DNA of 64,000 nucleotides from Gemmataceae bacterium (GCA_019748295.1 JAIEPT010000019.1:1-64000); one strand, 5' to 3'. Shown: positions 45,533 to 54,662, counted from the stretch's first letter. Made by a program: numbers and translations. The notes: generated from the letters alone by a model not told the origin.

Positions 45533-45988
45533 TTACAGCGTCGCCAGGTACAGATTGAGCCGTGCTACGTCCGCCGCATTTGCAAGTTTCGCTCTTAGCA
45601 GCGTCCCCATCAGCTTGATTTCATCCGTTCGCGGTATTTCGCCGATTGCCCCTTCCGCAGCAGCGAGCGATCGTTGTAAGGCTGGGTTCGATGTCGCCCT
45701 TTCCCGAACGCGAAGAGCAGCCGCGAGTATCTGCTTGCAGCGCGGGATTCCGATTTGAAACCACCGCTGGTCGGGCTGGCTCTGCACCTCCAGCTGCCAC
45801 AGCGTGTTGTCAGGCATCCGACCACAGCACATGCAATCGCCGTAGGAATTGTGGTTGTGCATGACGGCATCGAACCTGGCGATCTCATCACCAAGATAAT
45901 CATGGTTCAGGTAATGATTTTTGAAGTGCAGGACCGGGTTTTCCTGCATGTTACGTGGATAGGGCAGTGTTCCACGAATGAGCGCCAT
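45533..45988 (-). CDS. hypothetical protein, 151 aa
   Basis: Start at 45988 (MALIRGTLPYPRN), preceded by GGAGG; the frame is open further but that part is not protein-like. HNHNSYGDCMCCGRMPDNTLW (about 45-65) has a CxCC cluster. WFQIGIPRCKQILAAALRV and a helical tail (LQRSLAAAEGAIG, LMGTLLRAKLANAADV) follow. It is convergent with gajB. Family not recognised. A possible metal-binding cluster is inferred only from the cysteines. Confidence 0.58.
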   Translation of the reverse strand: MALIRGTLPYPRNMQENPVLHFKNHYLNHDYLGDEIARFDAVMHNHNSYGDCMCCGRMPDNTLWQLEVQSQPDQRWFQIGIPRCKQILAAALRVRERATSNPALQRSLAAAEGAIGEIPRTDEIKLMGTLLRAKLANAADVARLNLYLATL

Positions 45989-46445
45989 AAGGCCTCCGCT
46001 GACACTCAAATAAACAAGTTTTGGACCGCAGGGGTGCGCGTCTGAGGTAAGCGTATAGCCCATCGTCCTTGAATGCAACGACCGCATCTCACCTGTGACA
46101 GTTACGGCGAAACGAATTTGGGGCCGTCAGTCCTATTGCCAGCAGGCCGACCTTTTATTCGGTGGGCCGGGTTGGGCGTTGGCGCAACTTTTTGTACTTT
46201 CTTGGGGATATCTAGCGCGGTGCAGCAAGTGTCCGTCAGTTCCCAAGCCAGCGCCCATTCAAAGATCGTGATCTCCGTCCAGGCGGTCGCACCGACCGCG
46301 CAACGTCGCAATGAGACTTGAAACCGACTTACGATACCGCCCGGCTCCTCACGCGCTCGCGGATGTCTTCCGGGACGTTACCTCCGCTCCTCTCATGACC
46401 TCCATCCGCCGTCGCGAACAAAACCGATTTTTTGAGGAGATTACC

Positions 46446-47189
46446 ATGCAAAAGACTTCTCTTGTCCTTCACACTGGCGCCCGCTCCGTCAACCGCGAAC
46501 AGGTCGCCCAAGTCGCCACGCCGAACCGGACACAGACCTGGGTGCCGATTCCCCACGCCCGACTGCTCGATGGCGTTCAGGGGTGCCTTGAGCGTGCCGG
46601 TCTGTCGGTCGTCAATGAAGCTCACGGGTTGACCGGCGACGGTTGCCGCTACTTCGGACTTTTGCAAGTGGCGCATGCCGATGCCAGCGACTTCGGTCTG
46701 GTGGTCGGCCTCCGCAATAGCCATGACAAAACCTTCCCCGCCGGGCTGGTGCTGGGAGCGGCGATTTTCGTCTGCGATAACCTCTCATTCTCCGGCGAAG
46801 TGAAATTGGCCCGCAAGCACACCGCCCACGTCGAACGCGACTTGCCGCAGTTGATTGAGCGGGCAATCGGCAAACTCGGAGACCTTCGCCGCACTCAGGA
46901 TGAGCGGTTCGCCAGCTACCGGCAGCATGAACTGACCGACGCGAACGCTCACGACCTCATTGTCCGCAGTCTGGATGGCGGCGTGGTCCCGGTCACGCGG
47001 TTGCCGCTGGTGTTGCAGGAATGGCGCGAACCCCGTCACCCAGAGTTCCGAAAAGACCGCACGGCTTGGCGGTTGTTCAACGCCTTCACCGAAGCGTTGA
47101 AGGGCAACCTCGACATGTTGCCGCGTCGGACGCAGGCGTTGCACGGCCTTCTCGACGCCGCCTGTGGTCTGACCGTCAACCGGAACTGA
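46446..47189 (+). CDS. DUF932 family protein
   Basis: 247 residues, phage/plasmid-type DUF932: NRTQTWVPIPHARLLDGVQG, LSVVNEAHGLTGDGCRYFGL, DFGLVVGLRNSHDKTFPAGLVLGAAIFVCDNLSFSGEV and HELTDANAHDLIVRSLDGG. The start is supported by TTGAGGAG upstream (GAGGAG, 6 bases). The family is common on plasmids and prophages; its role is unknown. It heads a row of same-strand small genes to 50.6 kb. Confidence 0.83.
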   Translation: MQKTSLVLHTGARSVNREQVAQVATPNRTQTWVPIPHARLLDGVQGCLERAGLSVVNEAHGLTGDGCRYFGLLQVAHADASDFGLVVGLRNSHDKTFPAGLVLGAAIFVCDNLSFSGEVKLARKHTAHVERDLPQLIERAIGKLGDLRRTQDERFASYRQHELTDANAHDLIVRSLDGGVVPVTRLPLVLQEWREPRHPEFRKDRTAWRLFNAFTEALKGNLDMLPRRTQALHGLLDAACGLTVNRN

Positions 47190-47283
47190 CCGGCACAATG
47201 GAGCGCGGGCCACGGATGGCCCGTTGTTCCTGTCGCTAATTTCAGGCGTCGGCCATCCGTTTGGTTCAGGGGATGTTCCAATC

Positions 47284-47658
47284 ATGACCATCCGGTGCAA
47301 CAAAGTTCACGCACCGGAGGATCAAATGCTATCCGCGAAAAACGAATTGGCGCATGTCCTCGCCGGAATGACCGAGGAAGAAGCCGAAATCATGCTCGAT
47401 CTTGTTGGCGTGTCCAACAAGGACTCCGACAAGGTGGCGCACGCCATCGAACTTCTCAAGATCGCGGCACGCCTGCTTTATCGAGATGGACGCCCGGAGT
47501 GCGTCCAGGCTGGCGAGCAAGTGGATGCCATTCTCAAGGACTTGATCAAGCGTGAGGCTGGAAAAATGCTGCATGAAGCGTTGACGGAGATTCTGCGTAA
47601 GTTTGCCCGCTCGATCATCGCCATCATCCAACGTGAACGGAAAAAGAAGGACGAATAA
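47284..47658 (+). CDS. hypothetical helical protein, 124 aa
   Basis: MTIRCNKVHAPEDQMLSAKNELAHVLAGM, then long helices (EEEAEIMLDLVGVSNKDSDK, AHAIELLKIAARLLYRDGR, REAGKMLHEALTEILRKFARSIIAIIQ) and a Lys/Arg-rich end. No ATPase or nuclease motif. It follows DUF932 by 94 bases and precedes the AAA+ gene by 55. Function unknown. Confidence 0.6.
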   Translation: MTIRCNKVHAPEDQMLSAKNELAHVLAGMTEEEAEIMLDLVGVSNKDSDKVAHAIELLKIAARLLYRDGRPECVQAGEQVDAILKDLIKREAGKMLHEALTEILRKFARSIIAIIQRERKKKDE

Positions 47659-47713
47659 CCCCGGATGGTCCGCGCAATCATGAGCCATCCGCCGCACCAA
47701 AAGGAGAACTTCA

Positions 47714-48679
47714 ATGATCACCGCACGACCTTTCAGTCACAACGAACACCGAAAGGGCCACTCCGCACTTTTCGCAGATGAGCTGTCTGAAGAGGATAAA
47801 ACCCCGCCGCCGACGGCTTTGGAAGAGAAACAGGCGTTGCTTGCACACCATGTCCGTCTGGTCGCGAGAAAGATCAGTCATGGGCTGTTTGTGGCCGGAC
47901 AAGGGGGACTCGGCAAGAGTCGGACAATCAGCCAGACGCTTGCCGAAGAAGGCATCAGTCCCGTCTTGGTTAACAGCCACATCACGCCGTTATCCCTCTA
48001 TACGACGTTGTTTCACAACCGCCTGGATGCTTGCATTTGGTTGGACGATTGCGACAGTATCTTCCAGAGCACCGCAATTCTTGGCATTCTGCGAAGCGCC
48101 CTCTGGGGCCAAAAGGAAGGCCGCGTCGTGACCTATACATCGACGCAGCTCGGGAACATCCCCAATCGATTCGTGTTCGAAGGGCAGATCATTTTCTGCG
48201 CCAACACTTTTCCAAAGCGCAATGAAGCATTCAAGGCAGTGTTGTCGCGGGTAGACGTATTTGAACTGTCAGCAACGAACGATGAGGTTTTGGAGTTGAT
48301 GCGGACGATGGCCGAGAACGGCTACGGCAAGCTCTCGCCAAAGCGCTGCTTGCAAGTCGTTGAGTTCATCGCCAAAGCGGGCGGCACCCGTCAACTGTCC
48401 ATGCGCATGTACGAACCATCCATGAAAAAAGTGGAATACGCCCTCAAGAACCGCGTGCCATGGCGTGATCTTGTCCGGTCTCAACTCGATCAGATCGGGA
48501 TAAGCGAAGGCGTCGCGGAACCACTGAACAGCAAGGCCCACGATTTCACCGTGATGGCGCAGGCCATTGCGGCCCACGAGTCGGTCAAGCTGCAGGAGGA
48601 GTTTTGGTGCAAGGCGACCGGCAAGAGCAGGGCATCGTTTTTCAGAACCAAGAAGCAATACGACGCCGAGCAAAAGTAA
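47714..48679 (+). CDS. AAA+ ATPase of phage/plasmid type
   Basis: 321 residues. Walker A GLFVAGQGGLGKSRT (about 58-72), Walker B CIWLDDCDSIF (about 106-116), and a sensor-like segment GQIIFCANTFPKRN with Arg-rich R-V-D motif (LSRVDVFEL). The C-terminal half contains a helical lid and a DNA-binding-like end. Family resembles small AAA+ proteins with a plasmid helper/partition-type role. The cargo role is unknown. It follows the helical gene by 55 bases and precedes the small gene at 48721 by 41. Confidence 0.75.
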   Translation: MITARPFSHNEHRKGHSALFADELSEEDKTPPPTALEEKQALLAHHVRLVARKISHGLFVAGQGGLGKSRTISQTLAEEGISPVLVNSHITPLSLYTTLFHNRLDACIWLDDCDSIFQSTAILGILRSALWGQKEGRVVTYTSTQLGNIPNRFVFEGQIIFCANTFPKRNEAFKAVLSRVDVFELSATNDEVLELMRTMAENGYGKLSPKRCLQVVEFIAKAGGTRQLSMRMYEPSMKKVEYALKNRVPWRDLVRSQLDQIGISEGVAEPLNSKAHDFTVMAQAIAAHESVKLQEEFWCKATGKSRASFFRTKKQYDAEQK

Positions 48680-48720
48680 AGCGGCAAGCAACCATCCCAA
48701 ACCCGAAAGACAGGTCCATC

Positions 48721-49074
48721 ATGGCGAACAAGATCGGCAAGCTGACGTACCACAAGCGAATCATGAACATCCTGGCTGACGGCGAGTGGCACGCTTTCAC
48801 CGACATCCTCGCCGCCGTGGCGCGGCATGTGGACGCGGGGACTGCCCAGAAGGAATACATGAAGCGTCACCCCAACTGGAAGGATGAAAAGCAAACGGTT
48901 CGCGTGGCGCAGGGCCGCAGGCGGTTGGTCTTCTTAAGTCTCAACAGCGCGATTCACCACGCCGAGACGGTCACGGCGCGGGGTCACGGCGACGAACGCA
49001 AGTACAGGCTCACCGCGAAGGCGCTGAAGGCCCGCTGCCCAAAAGGACCGAAACGACCGGAGTCTCAACCGTGA
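48721..49074 (+). CDS. hypothetical wHTH-like protein, 117 aa
   Basis: MANKIGKLTYHKRIMNILADGEWHAFTDILAAVARHVDAG resembles a winged-helix N-terminus. RVAQGRRRLVFLSLNSAIHHAET follows, with a basic C-terminus (KYRLTAKALKARCPKGPKR). It may bind DNA or regulate the row of genes around it. Its stop overlaps a GTG start of the next, frameshifted, gene. Confidence 0.6.
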   Translation: MANKIGKLTYHKRIMNILADGEWHAFTDILAAVARHVDAGTAQKEYMKRHPNWKDEKQTVRVAQGRRRLVFLSLNSAIHHAETVTARGHGDERKYRLTAKALKARCPKGPKRPESQP

Positions 49075-49347
49075 GCGCGTTGTTCCCGATGGGCCGATTG
49101 TTTGCAACGCCGGGCGCACTCGCCGCCCTGGAAAAGAGCGGCGAAAAATCCGGCCCACTTCATTTCCCGGCATGTCGCGGGCGATTGGGACGAAGTCTGC
49201 GCTGGTGACAAACGCCTGAATGATGAGGCGGTCAAGGAGGGAACGCGGATCATCTCGGCCTACCGCACGGCCATGGGCGAGAAGCTTTGGGTTATCACCG
49301 AGGCCGACCGAAGCGTGACAACGATCTTGTTGCCCGATGAGTATTGA
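49071..49347 (+). pseudogene. frameshifted plasmid-type small protein
   Basis: Frame one from GTG 49071: MGRLFATPGALAALEKSGEKSG. Frame two to 49347: HFISRHVAGDWDEVCAGDKR, NDEAVKEGTRIISAY, EKLWVITEADRSVTTILLPDEY. Together they make the about 85-residue plasmid protein family with SRHxxGDWG and ITEADRSxTTxLLPxEY. The shift is near the A-run at 49143-49147. It may be a real mutation, a programmed frameshift or a sequencing slip. Confidence 0.68.
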
Positions 49348-49553
49348 CAGGTCACAAGTCACCGAAACGACCGCAAGAAACAGGTGGCCGAAATGCTCGG
49401 TTCGCTCACCGGCGGCACGGCCCTGCACCTGGCTCACCTTCAAAGGTCTGCCGCCGGACAAATGACCAACGTTGCGATCTGGACGAAGCGGGAGCCATTC
49501 GGGGCTGCTTAGACGGCCTGGGCATCAAAACGACCGTCATGGCCGCTACGTGA
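49337..49553 (+). pseudogene. multiply frameshifted small gene remnant
   Basis: Fragments in three frames read in order as one protein: MSIDRSQVTETTARNRWPKC, LTFKGLPPDK, MTNVAIWTKREPFG and CLDGLGIKTTVMAAT. It overlaps the end of the preceding gene. At least two shifts are required, so this is decay rather than one error. The inference rests on pattern continuity only. Confidence 0.45.
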
Positions 49554-49633
49554 GGCAACGTGAGGCCGCAAACGCTATTTCGCAGAATAGACAAACCCCG
49601 AAATTAGACGCCCATTTGGGCCTGGGGACCGCC

Positions 49634-50374
49634 ATGAAACTGACCAAAGGCCCGCCTGATTTCGAGGCGCAAAACGGAAAAGCGAAATCGCAAAAGGCCC
49701 GGATCGTGGCCGACATCGCCAGGATCGTACGCCGCGAGGGGCTGGATTATCTTGGCTGGCGCTATGTTGCCAAGAAGGTCCGCCAGGTCTGCGAACTTCG
49801 CCCGGCAAAGAAAGGCCGCAAGCTGCCTCGCGTCTTGAACTCCGACGAGTTTCGGCGGTTCTACGTTGCCGTGGACCAAGCGGACAACGTGCAACACGCC
49901 CTCATGCTGCGACTCCTTTTCTACACCGCCGTCCGCGTCAGCGAACTATGCAAGATCGAGATTGCCGACATCGATCTTGATGCGTGCAAAATCCGAATCA
50001 ACAGCGGCAAGGGCGACAAGGACCGCTACGTCCTTTTCGGCAAGTCCTTCGCCACGGCGTTGCGGACCCACATTGCGGCCCACCCGCGTAGCCGTTGGTT
50101 GTTCCAGACCCGGCGCAACGGCAAGTTCTCCACACGCCGGGTTCAGCAAATCGTCAAAGTCTACGCATTAAGAACGGGCGTCAATGCGACTCCGCACACA
50201 TTCCGGCATCAAGCCATCACTTGGCTAACCCGTCATTCAGGCCTTGCGGACGCCGAGTTGCAACTCATCACCGGCCACGCCCGGCGGGAAACGCTGGCGA
50301 TCTACCAGCATGTGGCACTGGACGGCGACCTTGAAGCGAAATACCAGCAGACTATGAGAAACCTCGAACTTTGA
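49634..50374 (+). CDS. tyrosine recombinase (phage-integrase family)
   Basis: 246 residues. A short N-terminal SAM-like domain (IARIVRREGLDYLGWRYVAKKVRQ) is followed by the catalytic domain: FYTAVRVSELCKIEI (Arg, about 102), the beta hairpin with GKGDKDRYVLFG, HTFRHQAITW (His and Arg, about 189-192), TGHARRETLAIYQHV (His about 215 and the nucleophile Tyr about 224). All catalytic residues are present. It is separate from the serine recombinase that bounds the element, so it may belong to a nested unit or act in dimer resolution. Start at the ATG after CTGGGG. Confidence 0.88.
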   Translation: MKLTKGPPDFEAQNGKAKSQKARIVADIARIVRREGLDYLGWRYVAKKVRQVCELRPAKKGRKLPRVLNSDEFRRFYVAVDQADNVQHALMLRLLFYTAVRVSELCKIEIADIDLDACKIRINSGKGDKDRYVLFGKSFATALRTHIAAHPRSRWLFQTRRNGKFSTRRVQQIVKVYALRTGVNATPHTFRHQAITWLTRHSGLADAELQLITGHARRETLAIYQHVALDGDLEAKYQQTMRNLEL

Positions 50375-50386
50375 AAGGGAGATTGC

Positions 50387-50602
50387 ATGTGGCCTTTCTC
50401 GAAGTGGAGCGCCACTCGCTGCGGCGGATGCAAGGGCAGCGGTGACTGTCGGCGCTGCCAGGGGACCGGCAAGCACGACGATGATGCAGGTAGCGCGGCG
50501 CAGGTTGTCGGCGGCATCACCTGCCGTCGATGCAATGGCACTGGCATTTGCGGAGGCTGTAGCGGCACGGGTTGGCTCGGTGCAAAGTATCCCGAACGGT
50601 GA
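50387..50602 (+). CDS. DnaJ-type zinc-finger small protein
   Basis: 71 residues with four Cys-x-x-Cys units in the CxxCxGxG style: CGGCKGSG, CRRCQGTG, CRRCNGTG, CGGCSGTGW. This is the cysteine-rich Zn domain of DnaJ without a J domain. It follows the tyrosine recombinase by 12 bases, with AAAGGGAG upstream. Probably a small Zn protein or chaperone-like adaptor. Confidence 0.72.
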   Translation: MWPFSKWSATRCGGCKGSGDCRRCQGTGKHDDDAGSAAQVVGGITCRRCNGTGICGGCSGTGWLGAKYPER

Positions 50603-51074
50603 ACTAGCTTCCGCGTCGCGCCAATTTATACGAGGGGAAGACGCATGGCGGACCCCATCTAAGAAGATGGGTCGCGTACGGTTCGTGTCGGCGGACATCG
50701 CCACCGGATGAAGCAGTTGAAAGGGCTGAATGCCGGACTGGTGGAATCGATGAGCAGAGGTCGCCCCAATAAGTCACTCGGAGGATAGTCTCGTTACTCT
50801 CGCCATAGCTGACTGTGCAGGCACAGGTTTTGTTACAAAAATTGAAATGGTGAAACTTTCCCCCCAAATCGGAAAAGTGGGACTCCTGCCTTGAGCCGTG
50901 CGACCAATCCGACCATGCTCACACACTTCTTTCTGAGCGGAAAAGCGCCGTGCCGCTTGTGGGGTTTAGCTCACCTTACGCTTCGCCAATTCGCGACATT
51001 TGCCAAAACCTGGCGCGAACTCTTCTCTCTCTCGGAAGGGAGCAAATCGGCGATAAAAAGACGAAAGGCTTAAC
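50603..51074. other. gene-free stretch, nothing recognised
   Basis: No convincing frame or structure. It separates the plus-strand row of genes from the minus-strand FGE-like gene, so converging transcripts end here. Confidence 0.5.
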
Positions 51075-52796
51075 TCAGTCCAGGAAGAAACAGACACGCA
51101 AGCCGGAGCTAGTGTTACGGTGGCCAGGTCTAAGCCACATACGCGAGGCCGATCTGCAATCCCCAGGAATGTCCATCCACGAACCGCCACGCAGCACACG
51201 CTGCTCGCCATTTTCTGGCCCCTTCGGATCAGTCACGTTCTTTCTCGGATACTCGCCACGCCAGTCCTGGCACCATTGCCATACATTGCCGTGCATGTCA
51301 TGCAGTCCCCAAGCATTGGCGGGGAAACTGCCAACCGGCGTGGTCTTATTGCGAAACACGCCCTTCATGCCTCTGCCGTAGACGAACTCTCCCTGGTAAT
51401 TCGCCTGCCCAGTGGAAATCGTTTCGCCGAAATGAAAAGGCGTCGTCGTCCCCGCACGGCAAGCATATTCCCATTCAGCTTCAGTCGGCAAGCGGTACGC
51501 TTTCTTGTCCTTGTCCCGCATTTTCTTGATAAACTCCTGACAATCGTCCCAGGAACGATCGTCTACCGGCAAGTGCTTCTCCCCCTTGAAAAAGCTGGGA
51601 TTGTCCCCCATGACCTCCTGCCACTGCTCCTGCGTCACGGTGTACACGCCCATGTAGAAGCCCTTGGTCAGCGTGACCTTGTGTTGAGTTTCGTCGTCAG
51701 ATCGTAGTTCTTCTTCTTTTGGACTGCCCATTAGGAAGCTGCCGGGAGGAATCCACACGAACTTCATACCCACGCCGTTGGTGTAGTGAGTGGAAGGTGC
51801 TATGCCTTCGATCGGTGGAGCAGTCGCCTTTGTCGTTGTCGGCGCGGTATTATCTGTTACTCCGCTCTCCTTCGGCTTTGGTGTCGATTCTGGCCGCGCC
51901 TCGGCATCCTCAACATGCGGCTGACTGCGCCACTTGGCCTCAGCGTTCAGAACACCGGCTTTGCTTTTTGCGGCGGCTTTGTCCCGTTCCGCTTTTTCGG
52001 CAGCCCGTACCTTGGCGTCCTGAATCCGCCTATCGATCTCGTTTTGTGCCTGCTTATCAAGGACTTTCGCACGGTTCACATACGACTGCTCGCTCTCTTG
52101 TGCGCTCTTGCGTATGGATTCCATCTGTTCTCGTGACCTCTTTAGCGAGGAGGCCAGGGGCGCGAGAGATTTTGCCAAGTCTGGTCGGTTTTGAATTGAA
52201 GCCGATGTTGGAGTCGAGTTATCCGCTATGCGCTCGATACGCGGAGCAGGCCGACCCGAAAACGCGAACACGATAAAGCACACGATCAGCCCGATTACTG
52301 TTCCGAATCCGATGCAAGTCCTTCGCCAGCCAGACAGACCCGAAGGCCACAAGTCTTTCCTTGCTGCATTCGTGTCATCCTCTTGTTTTTGGGCCGCAGC
52401 ACGAGCGTCTTTTGCTTTCTGGAATTCTTCCTCTGCACCGGCAGGCGGTAAAGCTTGTGCCTGCGCCGAGATAGCAAGTTGGCGCAGTAAAGTGCTTCGG
52501 CGGCATTCCAACGCTTCTGCTTGCTTCTTCGTGTTTGCTCCTTCGCGGGTCTTTGCATCCAACGCGGAAATCTGCTCTCGAAGCTCCGCATCGCCGAGGC
52601 CAAGCTCAACCAAGCGTTGGCCGAGGGCAATGTCGGCCTGCGCCAGAATCTTGTTCAAGGATCGGGAACGCCAACTGCCGCGCCCAAATCCATAGAGGCG
52701 GGAAGTTTGAGCTATTGTCGCCGAACAGGTTTCACGGACTTCGTGGAGCAGCCCGCCGCATTTGACGGGTGTCGGGTTTGTGCGAAATGGCCACAT
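51075..52796 (-). CDS. membrane protein with coiled coil and FGE-sulfatase (SUMF1) domain
   Basis: 573 residues. N-terminal coiled-coil region (about 45-150, with AELREQISALDAKTREG), one TM (about 162-182: GFGTVIGLIVCFIVFAFSG), a second charged coiled coil (about 205-290), then the FGE/SUMF1 domain (about 335-573): VGMKFVWIPPGSFLMGSP, YTVTQEQWQEVMGDNPS, RLPTEAEWEYACRAGTTT, WGLHDMHGNVWQWCQDW, RVLRGGSWMDIPGDCRSASR. The formylglycine-generating active-site Cys pair is not evident, so it probably serves as a binding or sensing domain. Likely membrane-anchored with the domain outside. It is monocistronic. Confidence 0.83.
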   Translation of the reverse strand: MWPFRTNPTPVKCGGLLHEVRETCSATIAQTSRLYGFGRGSWRSRSLNKILAQADIALGQRLVELGLGDAELREQISALDAKTREGANTKKQAEALECRRSTLLRQLAISAQAQALPPAGAEEEFQKAKDARAAAQKQEDDTNAARKDLWPSGLSGWRRTCIGFGTVIGLIVCFIVFAFSGRPAPRIERIADNSTPTSASIQNRPDLAKSLAPLASSLKRSREQMESIRKSAQESEQSYVNRAKVLDKQAQNEIDRRIQDAKVRAAEKAERDKAAAKSKAGVLNAEAKWRSQPHVEDAEARPESTPKPKESGVTDNTAPTTTKATAPPIEGIAPSTHYTNGVGMKFVWIPPGSFLMGSPKEEELRSDDETQHKVTLTKGFYMGVYTVTQEQWQEVMGDNPSFFKGEKHLPVDDRSWDDCQEFIKKMRDKDKKAYRLPTEAEWEYACRAGTTTPFHFGETISTGQANYQGEFVYGRGMKGVFRNKTTPVGSFPANAWGLHDMHGNVWQWCQDWRGEYPRKNVTDPKGPENGEQRVLRGGSWMDIPGDCRSASRMWLRPGHRNTSSGLRVCFFLD

Positions 52797-52936
52797 CGAA
52801 CCCTCTTCTTGCGGGCACTCTAGTTCTTTCTTCCCCGCGCTAAACCGTAGCCGGTACGAAAGTGCCTGTCAACAAGTACTAATGTTTCTTCCTTGTCCAG
52901 CCGCGCTTCGACATGATCTCGGGCCGGGGGACAGGA

Positions 52937-53311
52937 ATGCAGCAGCGGAAAAAGCAAAAAAGTCATGGCGAAGTAGTTCGCCTCTTTTCCAGCCGCCTTC
53001 GAGAGGTGCGACTGTCTCGCGGAATGACGCAGGCGGAACTTGCGCATTCCGCTCAAGTAAGCGAAGCCTACGTGGGGAGACTCGAACGAGGAGAAGCGGC
53101 CCCGGGAATTGAGCTTGTTCTGCGGATGGCCGAATCGCTGGGAGTGGTCCCGGCAGATTTGTTGCCGACGAGAACATCAGAGGGCGAGTCGCACGATCAA
53201 CTACGGCAGCAGGCCAAGAACCTCTTCGCGACCTTGCTCGATCGCGCCGATCGAGAAGCTTTTACCTTGCTTTGCCCATTTCTTCGCCTTCTATTGGATC
53301 GCACCAAATAG
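52937..53311 (+). CDS. XRE-family transcriptional regulator
   Basis: 124 residues from 52937 (an ATG 24 bases upstream is possible). Helix-turn-helix LREVRLSRGMTQAELAHSAQVSEAYVGRLERGEAAPGIELVLRMAESLGV (about 19-68). The C-terminal helices DQLRQQAKNLFATLLDRAD likely mediate dimerisation. Divergent from the FGE-like gene (about 140 bases between), which it may regulate, as may the nearby recombinase region. No ligand domain is seen. Confidence 0.85.
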   Translation: MQQRKKQKSHGEVVRLFSSRLREVRLSRGMTQAELAHSAQVSEAYVGRLERGEAAPGIELVLRMAESLGVVPADLLPTRTSEGESHDQLRQQAKNLFATLLDRADREAFTLLCPFLRLLLDRTK

Positions 53312-53457
53312 GGCTTGGCCTTCAAACCTGATACCAGACGGACAGCATTCCGAGCGCAATGCCATTTAATCCTTCCATGTTGCCCCACGATCGCTTGAAG
53401 CGTCAGCGTTGGCTGCAAAAGCCATGAATCGGCCCCAAGCGAACGTGAGCGGCCCTG

Positions 53458-54174
53458 TTACAGCTCAACCTCCGTGCCGTCGTGGCGGAAGTATCGCCAT
53501 TCGCCCCTGATTTTCACTCTCGATGCATATGGCGACAATCCCTTGTCTGCCCATGCCAAACGCTCAAGAGCGATGCCGACGTATGGCGGATGCATGTCGG
53601 CGCAGATGTAGCGTCTGCCTGTCAGATGGCACGCCAGGGCCGTAGTTCCCGATCCGCAGTATGGATCAAGAACCACGTCACCGGGCTTCGTCAGCAGTTC
53701 GACGATAGCAATCATTCCTTGCAGCGGCTTGAAACACCGATGCGGAATGAAATCATCCATCTCGCCGTACTTCGTCAGGAACAATTCCCTTTGAAAGTCG
53801 GGCCGTTTCCTACTTGCCGTCTGAATCGCTGCGAAATCCAGCATGTAGCACTTTCGCGAACCCGCCAAGGTCCATTTCGCAAGGGCGATTTGGTGATACG
53901 GACCTATCGCTTTTTCAAGCGTGCCGTCGTCCATGTAACGGATTGCCTGAAAAAACACGATGTGCCCATCCGGCTTGAGCAATCGAAACCAATCGTCCCA
54001 AATGGGGCCAAGGTACGTCCAATGGTCGTACCAATTGGTTGCCTCTCGCCAGCCGTGATACTCGTATCCAACCCCGTAGGGCGGATCGGTCAACACCAGC
54101 GATATAGACCGTTTGGTCAGCAATCGTTGCAAGGTTTCTGCGGTGTAGGGCAAGATTTTGTTTTCGTAGCTCAT
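53458..54174 (-). CDS. DNA methyltransferase (N4/N6, beta type)
   Basis: 238 residues; the start at 54174 (MSYENKILPYTAETLQRLL) overlaps the previous gene's stop by 4 bases. Catalytic LTDPPYGVGYEYHGW (about 30-44), motif I-like DPYCGSGTTALACHLTGRRY (about 168-187). The order (DPPY first, FxGxG last) is beta class. It should transfer methyl from S-adenosylmethionine to adenine-N6 or cytosine-N4 in DNA, perhaps as an orphan protecting the element. The upstream gene encodes a phage-type helical protein. Confidence 0.87.
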   Translation of the reverse strand: MSYENKILPYTAETLQRLLTKRSISLVLTDPPYGVGYEYHGWREATNWYDHWTYLGPIWDDWFRLLKPDGHIVFFQAIRYMDDGTLEKAIGPYHQIALAKWTLAGSRKCYMLDFAAIQTASRKRPDFQRELFLTKYGEMDDFIPHRCFKPLQGMIAIVELLTKPGDVVLDPYCGSGTTALACHLTGRRYICADMHPPYVGIALERLAWADKGLSPYASRVKIRGEWRYFRHDGTEVEL

Positions 54175-54662
54175 GCCGCCACCACCTTTCCGGCCTTGCT
54201 GCCCCGAATCAGACGGTTGATTGCGGCACGCAGTCCAAGCAATCCGTTCTTGCACGTCTTCGCCAGGTCCAAGAGCATTCTGTCGATGTCGTCGCCTTTC
54301 AGTCCCTTGGTCTTGAACGTGGCGATTCGAGGTTGCGGCCTTTCTCCCTTCAACTTGGGTTTGGGTTTCGCACTGGCGATTCCGGCCTTTCGGAACGCTT
54401 CATCCAACGTCAATCCCTTGATCTGCTCGAAAGTGATTGCCGTTGCCAGCTGCCGATATTTGGCGATGGTGCTGTAAGCCATCCCAGCCATTTCGGCGAG
54501 CCATTCCTTGTAGGGTTTGCTGCCCTCGTACTTGCCCTTGGAGATGAGGGCGCAACGTCCCTTGATCCATGCGATTTCAGCGGTTTTGATTCCGCATGCT
54601 CGCAGGGTTTCGGCGAGTTGCTCGATGGTCCAGTTGTCTTGCGGCAGTTCGATAGGGTTCAT
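54171..54662 (-). CDS. phage-type helical protein, DUF3102-like
   Basis: 163 residues from 54662, with GGAGG upstream; the frame extends 36 codons further but lacks a site. MNPIELPQDNWTIEQLAETLRACGIKTA, EIAWIKGRCALISKGKYEGS, YKEWLAEMAGMAYSTIAKYRQLA resembles proteins of the DUF3102 type, which have a GRxLxxxK...YGxWxxWL pattern. A basic linker and IDRMLLDLAKTCKNGL follow. It may bind DNA. It is coupled to the methyltransferase. Confidence 0.65.
   Translation of the reverse strand: MNPIELPQDNWTIEQLAETLRACGIKTAEIAWIKGRCALISKGKYEGSKPYKEWLAEMAGMAYSTIAKYRQLATAITFEQIKGLTLDEAFRKAGIASAKPKPKLKGERPQPRIATFKTKGLKGDDIDRMLLDLAKTCKNGLLGLRAAINRLIRGSKAGKVVAA

Noticed and set aside
50604-50867. 87-codon minus-strand ORF
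   Set aside because: Composition and residues look random; no start signal and no neighbour coupling.
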